Assembly: GCA_907165065.1 (NCBI GenBank)
Contig: OU015525.1
Span: forward strand, 3,786,622-3,850,621
Source: Caprimulgus europaeus
Lineage: Eukaryota; Chordata; Aves; Caprimulgiformes; Caprimulgidae
Direction of reading: 5' to 3'
DNA length: 64,000 bases
Shown: positions 46,104 to 57,014 of the stretch, piece by piece
How positions within the stretch are numbered: the first letter of the stretch is position 1
Layout of the letters: every line of letters begins with the position of its first letter
The notes under the pieces: model-generated
What the model was told of the DNA's origin: nothing
The model's database searches: none
What the model saw: only the letters and a program-made list of their open reading frames with translations
Made by a program: the position numbers and the translations under genes

Positions 46104-47989
46104 TTTCTTGGAGCTGAAGACAAAGAACTGACAGTCTTTAGCATTATGTGCTTGCATTTGTGCATGTATTTGGTGTATGTATTTTTCTGTTCATATGTGC
46201 ATCGGTGCCTCTGTAGAAAACAGTCTAGTTTCACTACAAAATATCTTGCAAATTGGATCCTATTGGTTTCAGTTGTTTAATACAAACCAAAAGGCTTTAA
46301 GATGACTTTCTGTTGTTGTGATTAAGCACTGAATGCTTTCCTTTTTAATTGGAAACATTTTTTATAAATCAAAGAGTTGGCCATTCTTTTTGTTTGTATT
46401 ATTTTTAATGAGTGGTCATGAGGGCTGCTTTTGTCTAAGCACCCAGGAAGTTAATGAGCTTACTTCCACGGGAACAGAAAATCTCACTGCGAGTCCATAT
46501 AATCCTTTTTTTCTGGTAAAATCATGTCTATTAACAAAGTAGAGAAAAGCTCTTCAGTAGCCAGGAAAGCAGATTTGCATCTTCCAGGTCACTTCACCAC
46601 TTTTCTTCTCTCATCCTCTATGAGACTGAAATTCAAGATTAAAATGGGCATTTTGTATGTCAATGCACCTGCATGAGAGCCAGGTATTCTGAACTCCCTT
46701 TAGAGCCAGTGGAGGTCTGGACAATGAAACCTGGACAGCAATTAATCTGTGATCAAATTTTGAAAAAAAGTGATAACTTTGAAGGGATCAGTGCACTTGT
46801 CCACACATGTATGTCTATATTCAGTTGAGTTTCCCAAGGCTATGTCACCTGAATGCTGGTTGTCAGTCCAGAAGGGCATGAGAGTAACTTGTCTAGCTCC
46901 TAATCCCACACAGATATCTTACATATCCTAGCAAGTCTCAGCTGATGCAAGATGGTTGTCTGCAGGCAAATGAATTGAGCCCTAGAGGTCTACTATGGAG
47001 AAATTAGCTGTATGAGTTACACAGACTGTATTATCTGTCTGTCCAGTGACCATAAGTGGAGCTTGAACACCCCACTGCACATGCAGACATAGCCAGGCTG
47101 ATGCCTCAAGTGGGTGTCTTAATTCTGAACTGAATTGCCACTCACAAGTGGAAGTGCCATTGGGATTTAGCAAAATGAAAGTCATCTGAAACATGATCTG
47201 GAGGTAGAGGTCCATTGAAATGTCAGTATGGGTGTTTGCTGTTCATGTGCTGAACTGAATGTGGGCTGAAATGATAAGGGTTATACATGCCAACTTCAAG
47301 TCTTCTGTAGAAAAGACACTTCTTTCAGGATAGAGTTTTATACTGAGGAAGGGTTTGGAAATATTTCACCTTAGTAAAAATGGAAGATAAAAGGACATGA
47401 AGGCTGGTGCCACATCTAATATGATATTAAGTCATCTGGCAGTTCTGTTACACGTTTTTCCCTTGCAGTAGAATTCCAGAGTATGTGGGTCTGTTGTTTC
47501 AGCAGGAGCTGACCAATCTTTTTTTGTCCTATAAGCAACATAATATTTCAGTATGGTCAAAAACTACACCAAGCATACCACGTGGCTTGCAGGCAGTAGC
47601 CAGCATTGCCTTCCCAGGTGTTCCCAGGACTTGGAATGGGCTGGTTATTCATCCCAGGGCTGACTATTTGGTTTGCTTCCTCCCAGCACTGAAAATTAAG
47701 GTTATGCAAAAAAGGACTCATAGGGAATTCCTGTAATAATGCAGGTCATTTTATTTGCCTAAATAGGATAGAATTAAATGTTAAATCCTTTAATTTAATG
47801 AGTTTAATTTACCTAATGAGTTTCAACAATCAACATGGCTGAACTTGTGTTCACTATTTCCTTGCCGTTGAGTTATCCCGTTGGATTAGCTTGCTCAGAC
47901 TTTTACAGTGAGTTACTTTTATTCAGTGGGTGGTCTGGCTCCTATCCAAAGCATATCAGACATCCAAGAAAAAGGCCTTCCCAAAAGAA
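46104..47989. other. Unique noncoding sequence
   Basis: No gene, RNA gene or named repeat recognised. The short ORFs here have no domain. Confidence 0.5.
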
Positions 47990-48350
47990 GAGAATCACAG
48001 AATCACAGAATGTCAGGGATTGGAAGGGACCTCGAAAGATCATCTAGTCCAATCCCCCTGCCGGAGCAGGAACACCTAGATGAGATCACACAGGAAGGCG
48101 TCCAGGCGGGTCTTGAATGTCTCCAGAGAAAGAGACTCCACAACCTCCCTGGGCAGCCTGTTCCAGTGCTCTGTTACCCTCAAAGTAAAGAAGTTCCTTC
48201 TCAAATTTAAGTGGAACCTCCTGTGTTCCAGCTTGCACCCATTGCCCCTTGTCCTATCATTGGACACCACTGTGAAGAGCCTGGCTCCATCCACCTGACA
48301 CTCACCCTTCATATATTTATAAACATTAATGAGGTCACCCCTCAAAGAAG
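47990..48350 (-). mobile_element. CR1 LINE fragment, well preserved
   Basis: Reversed tail with doubled 'agaatcacagaatcacag', then 'atcatctagtccaatccccc', 'ggcagcctgttccagtgctc' and 'cccttgtcctatcattggac'. The minus-strand frame 48076-48354 reads [18 protein letters not shown] and [15 protein letters not shown], the end of CR1 ORF2. Confidence 0.95.
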
Positions 48351-49058
48351 CCATTGTGGTTTCCCGTGGTTTCTCATTGCAAAGAGTCTGAGCAATGAAC
48401 TAGAATGTGCTGTACAGTTACCACAAAACATGGCAAACTGTAATCTCAAATCACTTCAGCCATTCTGAAAACTAGGCATTTAGGTCAAGCAGATAGTGGC
48501 AATCCTCATTCTCATCTGTGGTGAAAATTAACCACAGGCACAAGTTAACTCAACCTTTTCTGTCTTCAACACTCACGTTAATGTTGGAGAACTTGTGTTC
48601 TTGAGATGTTTCTCTCTGTATAGACAGATGATAGCTGAGATCAGTGAGTAATGCTGACTTTAACATTCATGGTGAGAGAACTTTTTAAGTATTGTTGGCC
48701 AATATGTACAAAAATGAGTATAATGTCCCATCTGTATTCACAGACAGGGAAAAAAACTTCTAGGGAGGGAAGAGCTCAAACAAAACCTTGAGCACATGCT
48801 TAATGAAGAGCAGGTGTAACCTTCCTGTCTTGTAGGAGATGGTGAAGCAGCTCCTGAGTTTCAAGTGCATGTTGCACTGCAGGGACTTTGATGAATCAGA
48901 AACAGAGTGAGTCCATGAGTGAACTGGGAATAAAACTTCTGTTCCTGCCCTCTTACATCTAAAGGACATACTTTATTTTTGTCAGGCTATCCCGTTCATG
49001 AGAGTTCTTCCTCCTCCCAGCCTCCTGACAAGTACTTCAAAACCAACCCTCCAGGAAA

Positions 49059-49087
49059 AACAAAACAAAACAAAACAAAAAAAAAAA
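49059..49087. repeat. (AAAAC)n repeat with poly-A
   Basis: Four AAAAC units passing into an A run. Confidence 0.9.
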
Positions 49088-49670
49088 CCCAAAACAGCCA
49101 AAGTATTAGGCTTGATGCTTCAACCCAGATAACCAAATCCCCTGCTGAAATGTGTTGGAAAAGTTTAGGCCTGCCAGAAATATTTTGTCAGCCTGTCTCT
49201 GGCTTTCCAGTGAAAGGCAGGGTTTTACTCTCTGTCAGATTTTAATTTTTTAAAAATCTCTTTTTGATGAGCTTCCTGTTGGGTTTTTAGCTACTTAGAG
49301 AGGAAAGTTAATTTTTTTAATTGCAGTTTCCAACAACAACAACAACAAAAATCACTTCAGAGATCTTCTTGCTTTCATTTTTTTCCTGCTGTTGCTTTTA
49401 CTCTTGACATTCAGTCTACTCAACAAGTCCTGATATGACACTCCATAAAATCTTTATCCTGTCAAAGCCCTGCTGTGAGCATTGCCCAGTGCTTCCAGAA
49501 TTTGCATTTAGCATCCATTCATATGACTATATCGGTGGGGTTTGCTTATCACTGAGTAGCCCTTCAGCTTTATATGAAAGGGCACAAAGTTAATGAGCAC
49601 AGCATTAAAACTCTATTAGCATTTAGTGAGATTACAAAGCCTTGTTCTGAACTTAATATTAGTTTCAGCA

Positions 49671-49688
49671 TTTTTTTTTTTTTTTTTT
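49671..49688. repeat. Poly-T tract (18 T)
   Basis: Uninterrupted T run. Confidence 0.9.
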
Positions 49689-50052
49689 AACTCAAAGTAC
49701 CCAGAACCTGAGACAGGAGAAGCAGTCTTATCATTGAGCCCATTTTTCAAGTGAGAATATTTTTTCACAAGGAATTGAAGGCTTTGATTTTGAAGGGAAT
49801 TGTTTGAAGGTTTGGGGACTTTTTTTGGATGTTTGCTTTTCTGGGTATTTTTTTCCTCTTTTTTGCTTTTGAAGGAAGAGCCACTCATTGGAGTTTAGGA
49901 TTCTTTGTGTACGTTTTGACTTGAATTCCTGGAGAAATGAATCCCAGAGGGAGAAAGATCTCCTGGAAATGTTGCATTATACCCTATTTCTTTCATAATG
50001 TTAATGAGGATTTTCCTTCAGACATAAACTTTGCTGTTTCTTTTCTTAGGGG

Positions 50053-50069
50053 AAAAAAAAAAAAAAAAA
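50053..50069. repeat. Poly-A tract (17 A)
   Basis: Uninterrupted A run preceded by GGGG. Confidence 0.9.
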
Positions 50070-50661
50070 GTTTAAACCACAGTGTGATAGTGTTACAGAA
50101 AGGAAAATTGCCTATCATGCAAGTGAAAAGCAAGCTAAAATATGTTTGAGTCTAAATACTCATGTGCTTTCCATCCACAGCCCTGGCTCTAGCTCAAACA
50201 AGACCTTCAGGTGCCTCAGTGTATTGCTTATTTTAAAAGTACCAAGAGATTTTCTTTAGCCTCAAGGCTAAGTTACAAATCCATATTGCTTAAGTGTACT
50301 CTACAATCCTGTAGTACAGAGTATCATCTCATATTGCTTGACTCTGGGTCTTCTCTGGCTCCTGTGTGGTTCCCTTGTGGTCCTAAGACATTATTATACA
50401 TTTTTTGCTGTGTTTTTGCTCCAAGAGTACCCACACTATTACACAGTGCTAAGGGAGACTGGAGCTTGCTACAAAGGATGTAGAGCTTCAGTCTTTAGCT
50501 TCAGTCCCTAAGCCTTTGGTATAGCTATAGCAGACTGTGCCTAAACTTCATGTGTTTGAGTCATCCCCTTAGACAGCAAGTAGATGTGGATTTATGGTAA
50601 CATTTCTTAAAGTCATGCTGGCACTGGTGGCATTCAGCAAATGGGTAAGAGAGAAAATAAC

Positions 50662-50811
50662 AAGACTATTTCAGTTGGAAGGGACCTACAATGAACATCT
50701 AGTCCAACTGCCTGACCAATTCAGGGCTGACCAAAAGTTAAAGTGTGTTATTAAGGGTACTATCCGGGTGCCAAGCTTGAGGCATTGACCATCTCACTAG
50801 GAAGACTATTG
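50662..50811 (-). mobile_element. CR1 LINE fragment of a distinct subfamily
   Basis: It opens with 'tttcagttggaagggaccta', then 'caatgaacatctagtccaac' and 'agggctgaccaaaagttaaa', features of a different CR1 subfamily from the other copies here. It has a small internal deletion near 50765. Confidence 0.85.
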
Positions 50812-51670
50812 GGTGGAAGGAGGAAAGTGGTGAGTTCTGTCTCATAATGTCAGTTCTATCCCAGGGAAACCTTAGGTAATGCAGATTTAATATATCTGAC
50901 TACTCTGATATTGTGGAGGACAGCCATCATTGCTAGCTATTCCAGTGTGAAACAGAGACATTGACAAAAGTGAGAATACTTCTCAAAGAAGGATGGCCCC
51001 AACTGAGGTACTTCAATCTTTCTCCTTCTATGGAAGGAAAAGTCTGAGAAACAATTAAGCTATTGTGTTCCAGACTGCACAAAACCTATTTTTATTTTCA
51101 GTCTTTGTACTGAAGAACTGATTTGATGGCTGATAAGGAACAGGATGGAGAAGTGATGATCCCAGCTTAGTTCTTGATTTTGAGACATTTTTGCCCCATG
51201 GGAAAACCTTTAGTCCATTTTAGTGTTAGTTCCTCTTCTCCAGATTGGTACAATGCTGTTTGGACTAATTGTCTGTTTCAATTATATGTTATTTGAGTCA
51301 ATTCTTCTGCTAAAAATAGATGGAAATCTTATCTAACCCAAAGGTGTGTTTTGAGGGCAGATCTACTAAATGCTTCTACCCTCTCAGATATTATGGTGAC
51401 ATTAAGAAAGGTTGTATAAGGACTTTGGCTGATAAAAGGACCTTAGGAGAAGAACTGGACAGAATAATCTTTGTCATGTGTTGAGTCAGCTAATAAAAAA
51501 GGTAGTTACTTAAAATGTCCACAGGCATCACAGCGTAACGGCAGTCTTAGACAAAGGGAAATAATTGAAATTACTATGGACATAATGAGAAATATGCTAT
51601 CGGGTTTTACAAAGGCCAAAGGCTTGATTCTCAAGCTACAGACAGGAGAATTATACAAAGCCAGGTGTTT

Positions 51671-51688
51671 AAAAAAAAAAAAAAAAAA
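51671..51688. repeat. Poly-A tract (18 A)
   Basis: Uninterrupted A run. Confidence 0.9.
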
Positions 51689-51977
51689 GGATGTATAAAA
51701 GGATATTACAGAGAGTGGTATAAAGTGAACCCAGCTTGTCAGTTCTGGAGCTCAATGTGAACCCAGGTATCATTCTCATTAGAATGAACAGAGCTTGAAC
51801 TATTTAATGCTAAACACTTATATTCTACACATTCCTTTCATAATGGACTGTAAAACAGCGTGCTGAATTGAAGATGTTATAATAAAGACGTGAATAAAAG
51901 CCCAGTGTGCCTGTCATCCAGCAGGTCTTAACTTACCACTCCGAGCACCCCTCCGAGGTGCAGAGCTATCAATACTC

Positions 51978-52042
51978 TTGTTTTAAAGGCAGCAAAACTG
52001 AGATATAAAGAGGTTAAGTAACTTGCTGGAGGCTGTTAGGGG
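51978..52042 (-). mobile_element. Ancient MIR-like SINE relic
   Basis: The order 'ttgttttaaaggcagc', 'aaaactgagatataaagagg', 'ttaagtaacttgctggagg' follows the antisense MIR core closely. The block 'agaggttaagtaacttgc' is essentially identical to the MIR core. This is the best of the three MIR-like relics. Confidence 0.6.
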
Positions 52043-53726
52043 AGCACAATTGTGTCAGTTGCTCCCAAGCTCTCACCTTTCAAGCTCAAAGAGATTTTAT
52101 TTGCGCCTCACTCTCTTCAAAGTATGGGTTTGGATAAATGAAGCGAAAATATCTGTGGCACATATTTAACAATTTCAGTAGAAGTGCTTTGGGGATTAAT
52201 TTGATCTGCTAATTTCTTGGTAGATACCAGGAACTCAGCTGTGTGTATTTAAAGCACACTGATCCCATCTATTGTGGCTGCTGTGTAATTGATTGTATTG
52301 GGTTACGGTAGGTCATCTGTCTTCATGTTGATAATTTCTTTTGTTTTTAGTAGCATTCAGTTATTTTCCACTCCATTACATTTTTCACTGTCTAGAGAAT
52401 TTCATGTGAAAACATCCCCACACCAACAACCTCTGCTAATTATTTCACTATTGTGTGTGGGTCAAATCTTGATTGTGACTCACCCCTGAGTGAGGAAGGT
52501 GCTGATATTTAACATCAACAGATTTTCTGTATATACCTCATTTCATGAAAAAAAAATTCCCTGTCTGAGCCAGCTATAAGGATTCCCAAAGAAGAGGTGG
52601 ACTGAAGTTGAACGAAGAAAGACAGATTCACCTTCTTTAACGCATCCATCTAAAAGTTAGGTTTTCAGTCTAAGTGAGCTCTCTGAACTGCCCCTCTAGG
52701 CAGTCAAAATTTATAAGTATCATCACAGACAAAGCAGTTCTGCCTCTATTTTAATATTGTCTTAGAGGTTGAAACACCTTTGAGACCTGCTTGCTCTTTT
52801 TTACTGGCTGTACACAAGCCTGGATAACTGTCCTCCAGAAAACTGGAAGGGAAGAAAGGCAGAAACCCTTCCAGTCCCCTACCCGGATTTTTGATGGAAG
52901 CTATTTAGAGTTGTTTAAGAAAATGGATGAGAAAAAAGCACATGAAACATTTAGAGAAGCAAATTAAAGCATTGCAAGATCTAAAAAATGATCCACCTGG
53001 ACTGTGTAGCTTAACTCACCTTTTTGTGTTTACTGACACTCACTGAGCTAGCTAGACAGTGGGGATGGTGAAGTGATTTCAGATATTGTGTCTCCTCCCA
53101 GGCTTTTGGGAAGACCTCACTGCTAAAACTGAGGACAAAAGAGGGAGTGGGACAAACTGGTCATGAGTGTAGAAAACAGTTAGATTTTGAATAACAAAAA
53201 GAACTACCTAGTTAATTGATATTTGCAAACTATTGGTCATTTTCCTTAGCCCTAGTGTTATAGTCAGGATAGCAGGTAAACAAAAATCAATAATTACTCT
53301 AAAATAGCCCTTAAATACCTGTAATGTGCCAGTGTGAAGTTCACATCTGTGGTGTGCTTTGTTCCAGCTGTTCCAGTGCTTTGTGTACTTTTTGGCTTTA
53401 CTAAAACACCAGAGAGTAGGAACAATATTCTACTACCTACTAAACTGACTGCAAGATATCTTAACTAAATACTTAAATATTATACAAAATCGAGCTCCAT
53501 ATTCAGGGAGTCTGTACTTGAAACTAGGACTGCTGCATTTTTCACTGTAGTGTGATTCACAGCTGCAAACAATCTGCTCAATATCATGAACAGAAGTCCA
53601 GCCTTACAAGAAGCAAATGGTACTTCTGCAGTAAAGTGCTTTTATTTTCTTCATTATATATATAAAAAATAAGGCAAATATTAGAAAAAAGTGTCTAAAA
53701 ATAAATTCTTATTTATGCTTCAGACC

Positions 53727-53747
53727 TTTTTTTTTTTTTTTTTTTTT
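53727..53747. repeat. Poly-T tract (21 T)
   Basis: The longest uninterrupted homopolymer in the window. Confidence 0.9.
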
Positions 53748-53992
53748 AATTTACCTTGAAAAGTACAGCTCAAACATCATATATAACTTGTTTTCAGCTA
53801 CTGGAAGCAAAGTATTGTGTGTTCTGATAATTCTTTTTTAATCATCTACATTTCAAAATAATTCTAATATTCATGTGAGATACTAGTTATGTTATTCATT
53901 TCATGCCTTGCATGACTCCAGAAATAGCTTTCTATTTTCCTTTTTAAATGATATTAGAATATACAGAGGAGGAAACAATCCTCATTCTGTCC

Positions 53993-54009
53993 TTTTTTTT
54001 TTTTTTTTT
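53993..54009. repeat. Poly-T tract (17 T)
   Basis: Uninterrupted T run. Confidence 0.9.
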
Positions 54010-54116
54010 CTATAATAATACACAGGAGTGGTATTTTGTCTACCTCTGTAGCACAGTTTATCATCTGGAGACCTCCAAATGCTTTTGAAAGGACATGATT
54101 TTAACTGTGCTTTAGT

Positions 54117-54180
54117 GACTGAAGAAACAGGAGCACACAGTTAAGTGATTAAGCCCAGTATCCCAGTGAAACACCACACT
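54117..54180 (-). mobile_element. Ancient MIR-like SINE relic
   Basis: 'gactgaagaaacaggagcac', then 'acagttaagtgattaagccc' and 'agtatcccagtg' follow the antisense MIR core (gaggaaactgaggcac ... gttaagtgacttgccc ... cacagtg) with moderate agreement. Confidence 0.48.
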
Positions 54181-54549
54181 ACAGCTAAGGACAGGTCCAC
54201 ATCTCCTCCTGTTTTATTCATGGGTGGTTAGTTCTTCTGTAACCTCTCCACCATTTCCATCTGGTGTTAGTTGAATTTCCTGTACACTTGGTTAGATGTG
54301 ATTTAATGATGAATCCGTCTTGTTTTGCTACCATGATGACAGAAGAGAAGGAATCTTTTTCAAATTAAACATAGTTTTAGGATGCAGTTTGGCTACTGAG
54401 GGGAGGAGTTACCTGAGACTGAGAGATGAGACTCAGTTGAACAAGGCCAATATTTGAGGTACTGTAAATGATATATGGCAACAGGTCCTGTCTCCTGTAG
54501 ATCATTAAAATGCTTACAATAATGAAACCAGTACTAATGAAGGATACAT

Positions 54550-54879
54550 GGAATCACAGAATGGTTGGGGTTGGAAGGGACCTCTGGAGATCATGTAGTC
54601 CAACCTCCCTCCCAAAGCAGGTTCACCCAGAGCAAGTTGCACAGGAAAGCGTCCAGGTGGGTTTGGAACATCTCCAGAGATGGAGACTCCACAGCCTCTC
54701 TGGGCAGCCTGTCCCAGGGCTCTGGCACCCTCACAGTAAAGAAGTTCTTCCTCATGTTTAAATGGAATCCCTTGGGTTCCAGTTTGTGCCCATTACCCCT
54801 TGTCCTATTGCTGGCCACCACTGAAAAGAGTCTGGCCCCATCCTCTTGACACCCGCCCTTTAGATATTGATAAGGTCTC
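54550..54879 (-). mobile_element. CR1 LINE fragment, well preserved
   Basis: Reversed tail 'gaatcacagaatggttgggg', then 'gggacctctggagatcatgt', 'gggcagcctgtcccagggct' and 'gtgcccattaccccttgtcc'. The minus-strand frame 54591-54944 reads [20 protein letters not shown] and [18 protein letters not shown]. It is the same subfamily as the copy at 21222. Confidence 0.95.
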
Positions 54880-56696
54880 AGTGCCACAGTGAATGTGCCA
54901 CTCTGTTGTCCCATTTCTTTCACATCATTGTTGGGTCCAAGCACAGAGAAGATGATACTGAGTTACTCCTTCTTAACAACCTTATCTGCTGCACATTAAA
55001 TGTTGAAATTTGAGATGAAAAAAACAAACAAACAAAAAAAAACAAATCAAAAATCCCCAACACTTCAATTTTAAAGGGATATGGTAAAAACTGCATTATG
55101 TTCATTGAGATAACCCAATTTTCATAATATTAGCCTGTGCAGTCCATTCCTAGGAAAGCCTGAACACCTCACATGGAAGTACAGCTACCGACTTTAGCAG
55201 CTTCCAAGTGCCATGAGATTAAGTTCTTGGCTCCACCTTCCCTAGAGCATCTTGGTATTTAACAGATGGACCTCTTTAATAATTTTGGTTTGCACAAAGC
55301 CTCTGCAGGAAGAAACTGTGTGTTAATATCACTGGAAAACAGACCTAAAGAATTAGCTGTAGCACCAGTGAAGACGATTTTTTTCTTCTAATTCTTGGTG
55401 GCCAGCTGTACAAATCCCTTATTATTAATTCATGGAAGTGTCACATTTAAGATGCAAATTCCTTCCCATCCTCCTCCCCTATCTCAATGTGTTTCCTTTG
55501 AAGTATCCCTGAAGCTTTTGAGGGGCCATTCACAATGGGTTCACCGTGATCAGCCAGCTTGCAAAAGAGTGACCTGCACCAGCTCAGGTGAATTCAGCTG
55601 AGTCCTGCTTAGCAGTCCCAGCTTGCAAAAGGCATCTGGACTTTATGATAGAGGGAGAAAAAGGTAAAATAAAGGATAGCAGGTATGCTACTCTCAATGC
55701 AAACACTTATTTATTTCTTTGCTTAGATTTGGTACTACTATTAGGACTGATATTTTTACTAAGCAGACATTGCCCCTTCTGAGGTGTAACACAGACCCAT
55801 ATCTGCCATCAGCAGAATCTGTCACAAGGCAGTGAAGACGACAATATAAATAGATCTCTGTTTTGCTTTGCACATAGTTTCCTGTTTTGGCCTCCTAGAT
55901 CGGGAGGAGCAAAGCTCACCTATGGCATCCACTCTAGCAAACAATGTCAAGGCTCAACTACTATGGAGTTTCTGCATCCACATGGGGAATGGTCCTTGGT
56001 CCTTGCTACCATCCAGCCATAGTTATGACTTCTTCTAGGCAATATTAGCTGGCACAGGCCAATATTGTGCTGAGAATAGTTCTACAAATTAAGAAAGCCT
56101 ATCATGTTCCACTGCGGTACCTGCGGTCCCAGGGGACTTGGGGAATATATTGGAGGAAAATATTATGTTTTCAGGTAAAGTCCAGCTTAGTCAATGTGTT
56201 GTCCATGATTCAAACTTCTAGGAGCAACATAAATACTGATAATAATGACCATAATAGCATGGTAAATCATATTATCAGTAATGGCTAAATAGTTTAATAA
56301 TCTACATCAAATGACTGAGTACCTTATCCAGCAGCTAGACTTGCTGTCTCCTGTGTGCTAATGCAGCCAGTACTTAAAACTGGGAGCAATGTAATTTTGA
56401 GTATAGACCACACTACTTGAGCTAAAACCAAATTTATATCAGTTTAATGAGGTTTGTGGGGAAAACTCATGCACACTAACAAACCCCTGAAACTTATGGC
56501 CTCAAAGTGACAGTTTAAAATTTATCAAAGTTTATGGAATATTTATAGGGTCTCTGTAAGAATAATCTCAAATACAATGTTGTTTCCCACTATAAGTGCA
56601 AGAAGATATGGTATTCTTAGTGAAATGCATTTTCCTAAACTGGTAAATCAAAACTATACATTACACTGCTGGAGATTCACAAGTCATGAATACTTG
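54880..56696. other. Unique noncoding sequence
   Basis: No gene recognised. A 13-bp phrase cagcttgcaaaag recurs at about 55556 and 55620, with no obvious meaning. Confidence 0.5.
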
Positions 56697-57014
56697 TTGA
56701 CATCAGGAAACACTTTATTGTGAGAGTGACTGAGCACTGGCACAGGTTGCCCAAGAAGGTCTCCATCCTTGGAGATATTTAGAAGCCATCTGGACATGGT
56801 TCTGGGCAGACAGCTATAGGTGGCCTGGCTTGAGCAGGGGCAGTGGACTAGATGACCTCACAGAATCATGGAATGGACCTTTAAAGGTCATCTAGTCCAA
56901 TCCCCCTACCATGGGCAGGAATGTCCTTCACTAGATCAGGTTGCTCAAAGCCCCATCCAAACTGACCTCCAAAGATCCCTTTCATCCTCACTTATCCCAT
57001 GATTCTAAGATTCC
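56697..57014 (+). mobile_element. CR1 LINE fragment, interrupted by a second CR1
   Basis: Sense CR1 blocks 'tgacatcaggaaacacttta' and 'gcagtggactagatgacctc' (to 56859) resume after the insertion at 56963 with 'tgacctccaaagatcccttt' and the tail 'cccatgattctaagattcc'. The host copy was therefore present before the inner one arrived. Confidence 0.88.
56860..56962 (-). mobile_element. CR1 LINE fragment nested in an older CR1
   Basis: Reversed CR1 tail ('cagaatcatggaatggacct', 'aaggtcatctagtccaatcc', 'cactagatcaggttgctcaa'). It is bounded by a 7-bp direct repeat TGACCTC (56853-56859 and 56963-56969), which reads as a target-site duplication. Confidence 0.88.

Larger units (their letters stand above)
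48351..50661. other. Unique noncoding sequence with simple repeats
   Basis: It contains (AAAAC)n at 49059-49087, (CAA)n near 49331, and homopolymer tracts at 49671 and 50053. No gene recognised. Confidence 0.5.
50812..54549. other. Unique noncoding sequence with two MIR-like relics
   Basis: No gene recognised. MIR-like relics lie at 51978-52042 and 54117-54180. Homopolymers lie at 51671, 53727 and 53993. Confidence 0.5.

Noticed and set aside
45607-46131. 174-codon plus-strand open frame
   Set aside because: Its translation is the C-terminal part of the CR1 LINE ORF2, not a host gene.
55720-55782. Acceptor-like CTTAG followed by a short hydrophobic frame
   Set aside because: The frame is short and the hydrophobicity comes from T-rich codons. 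There is no CpG or codon signal as in the exon at 30200.
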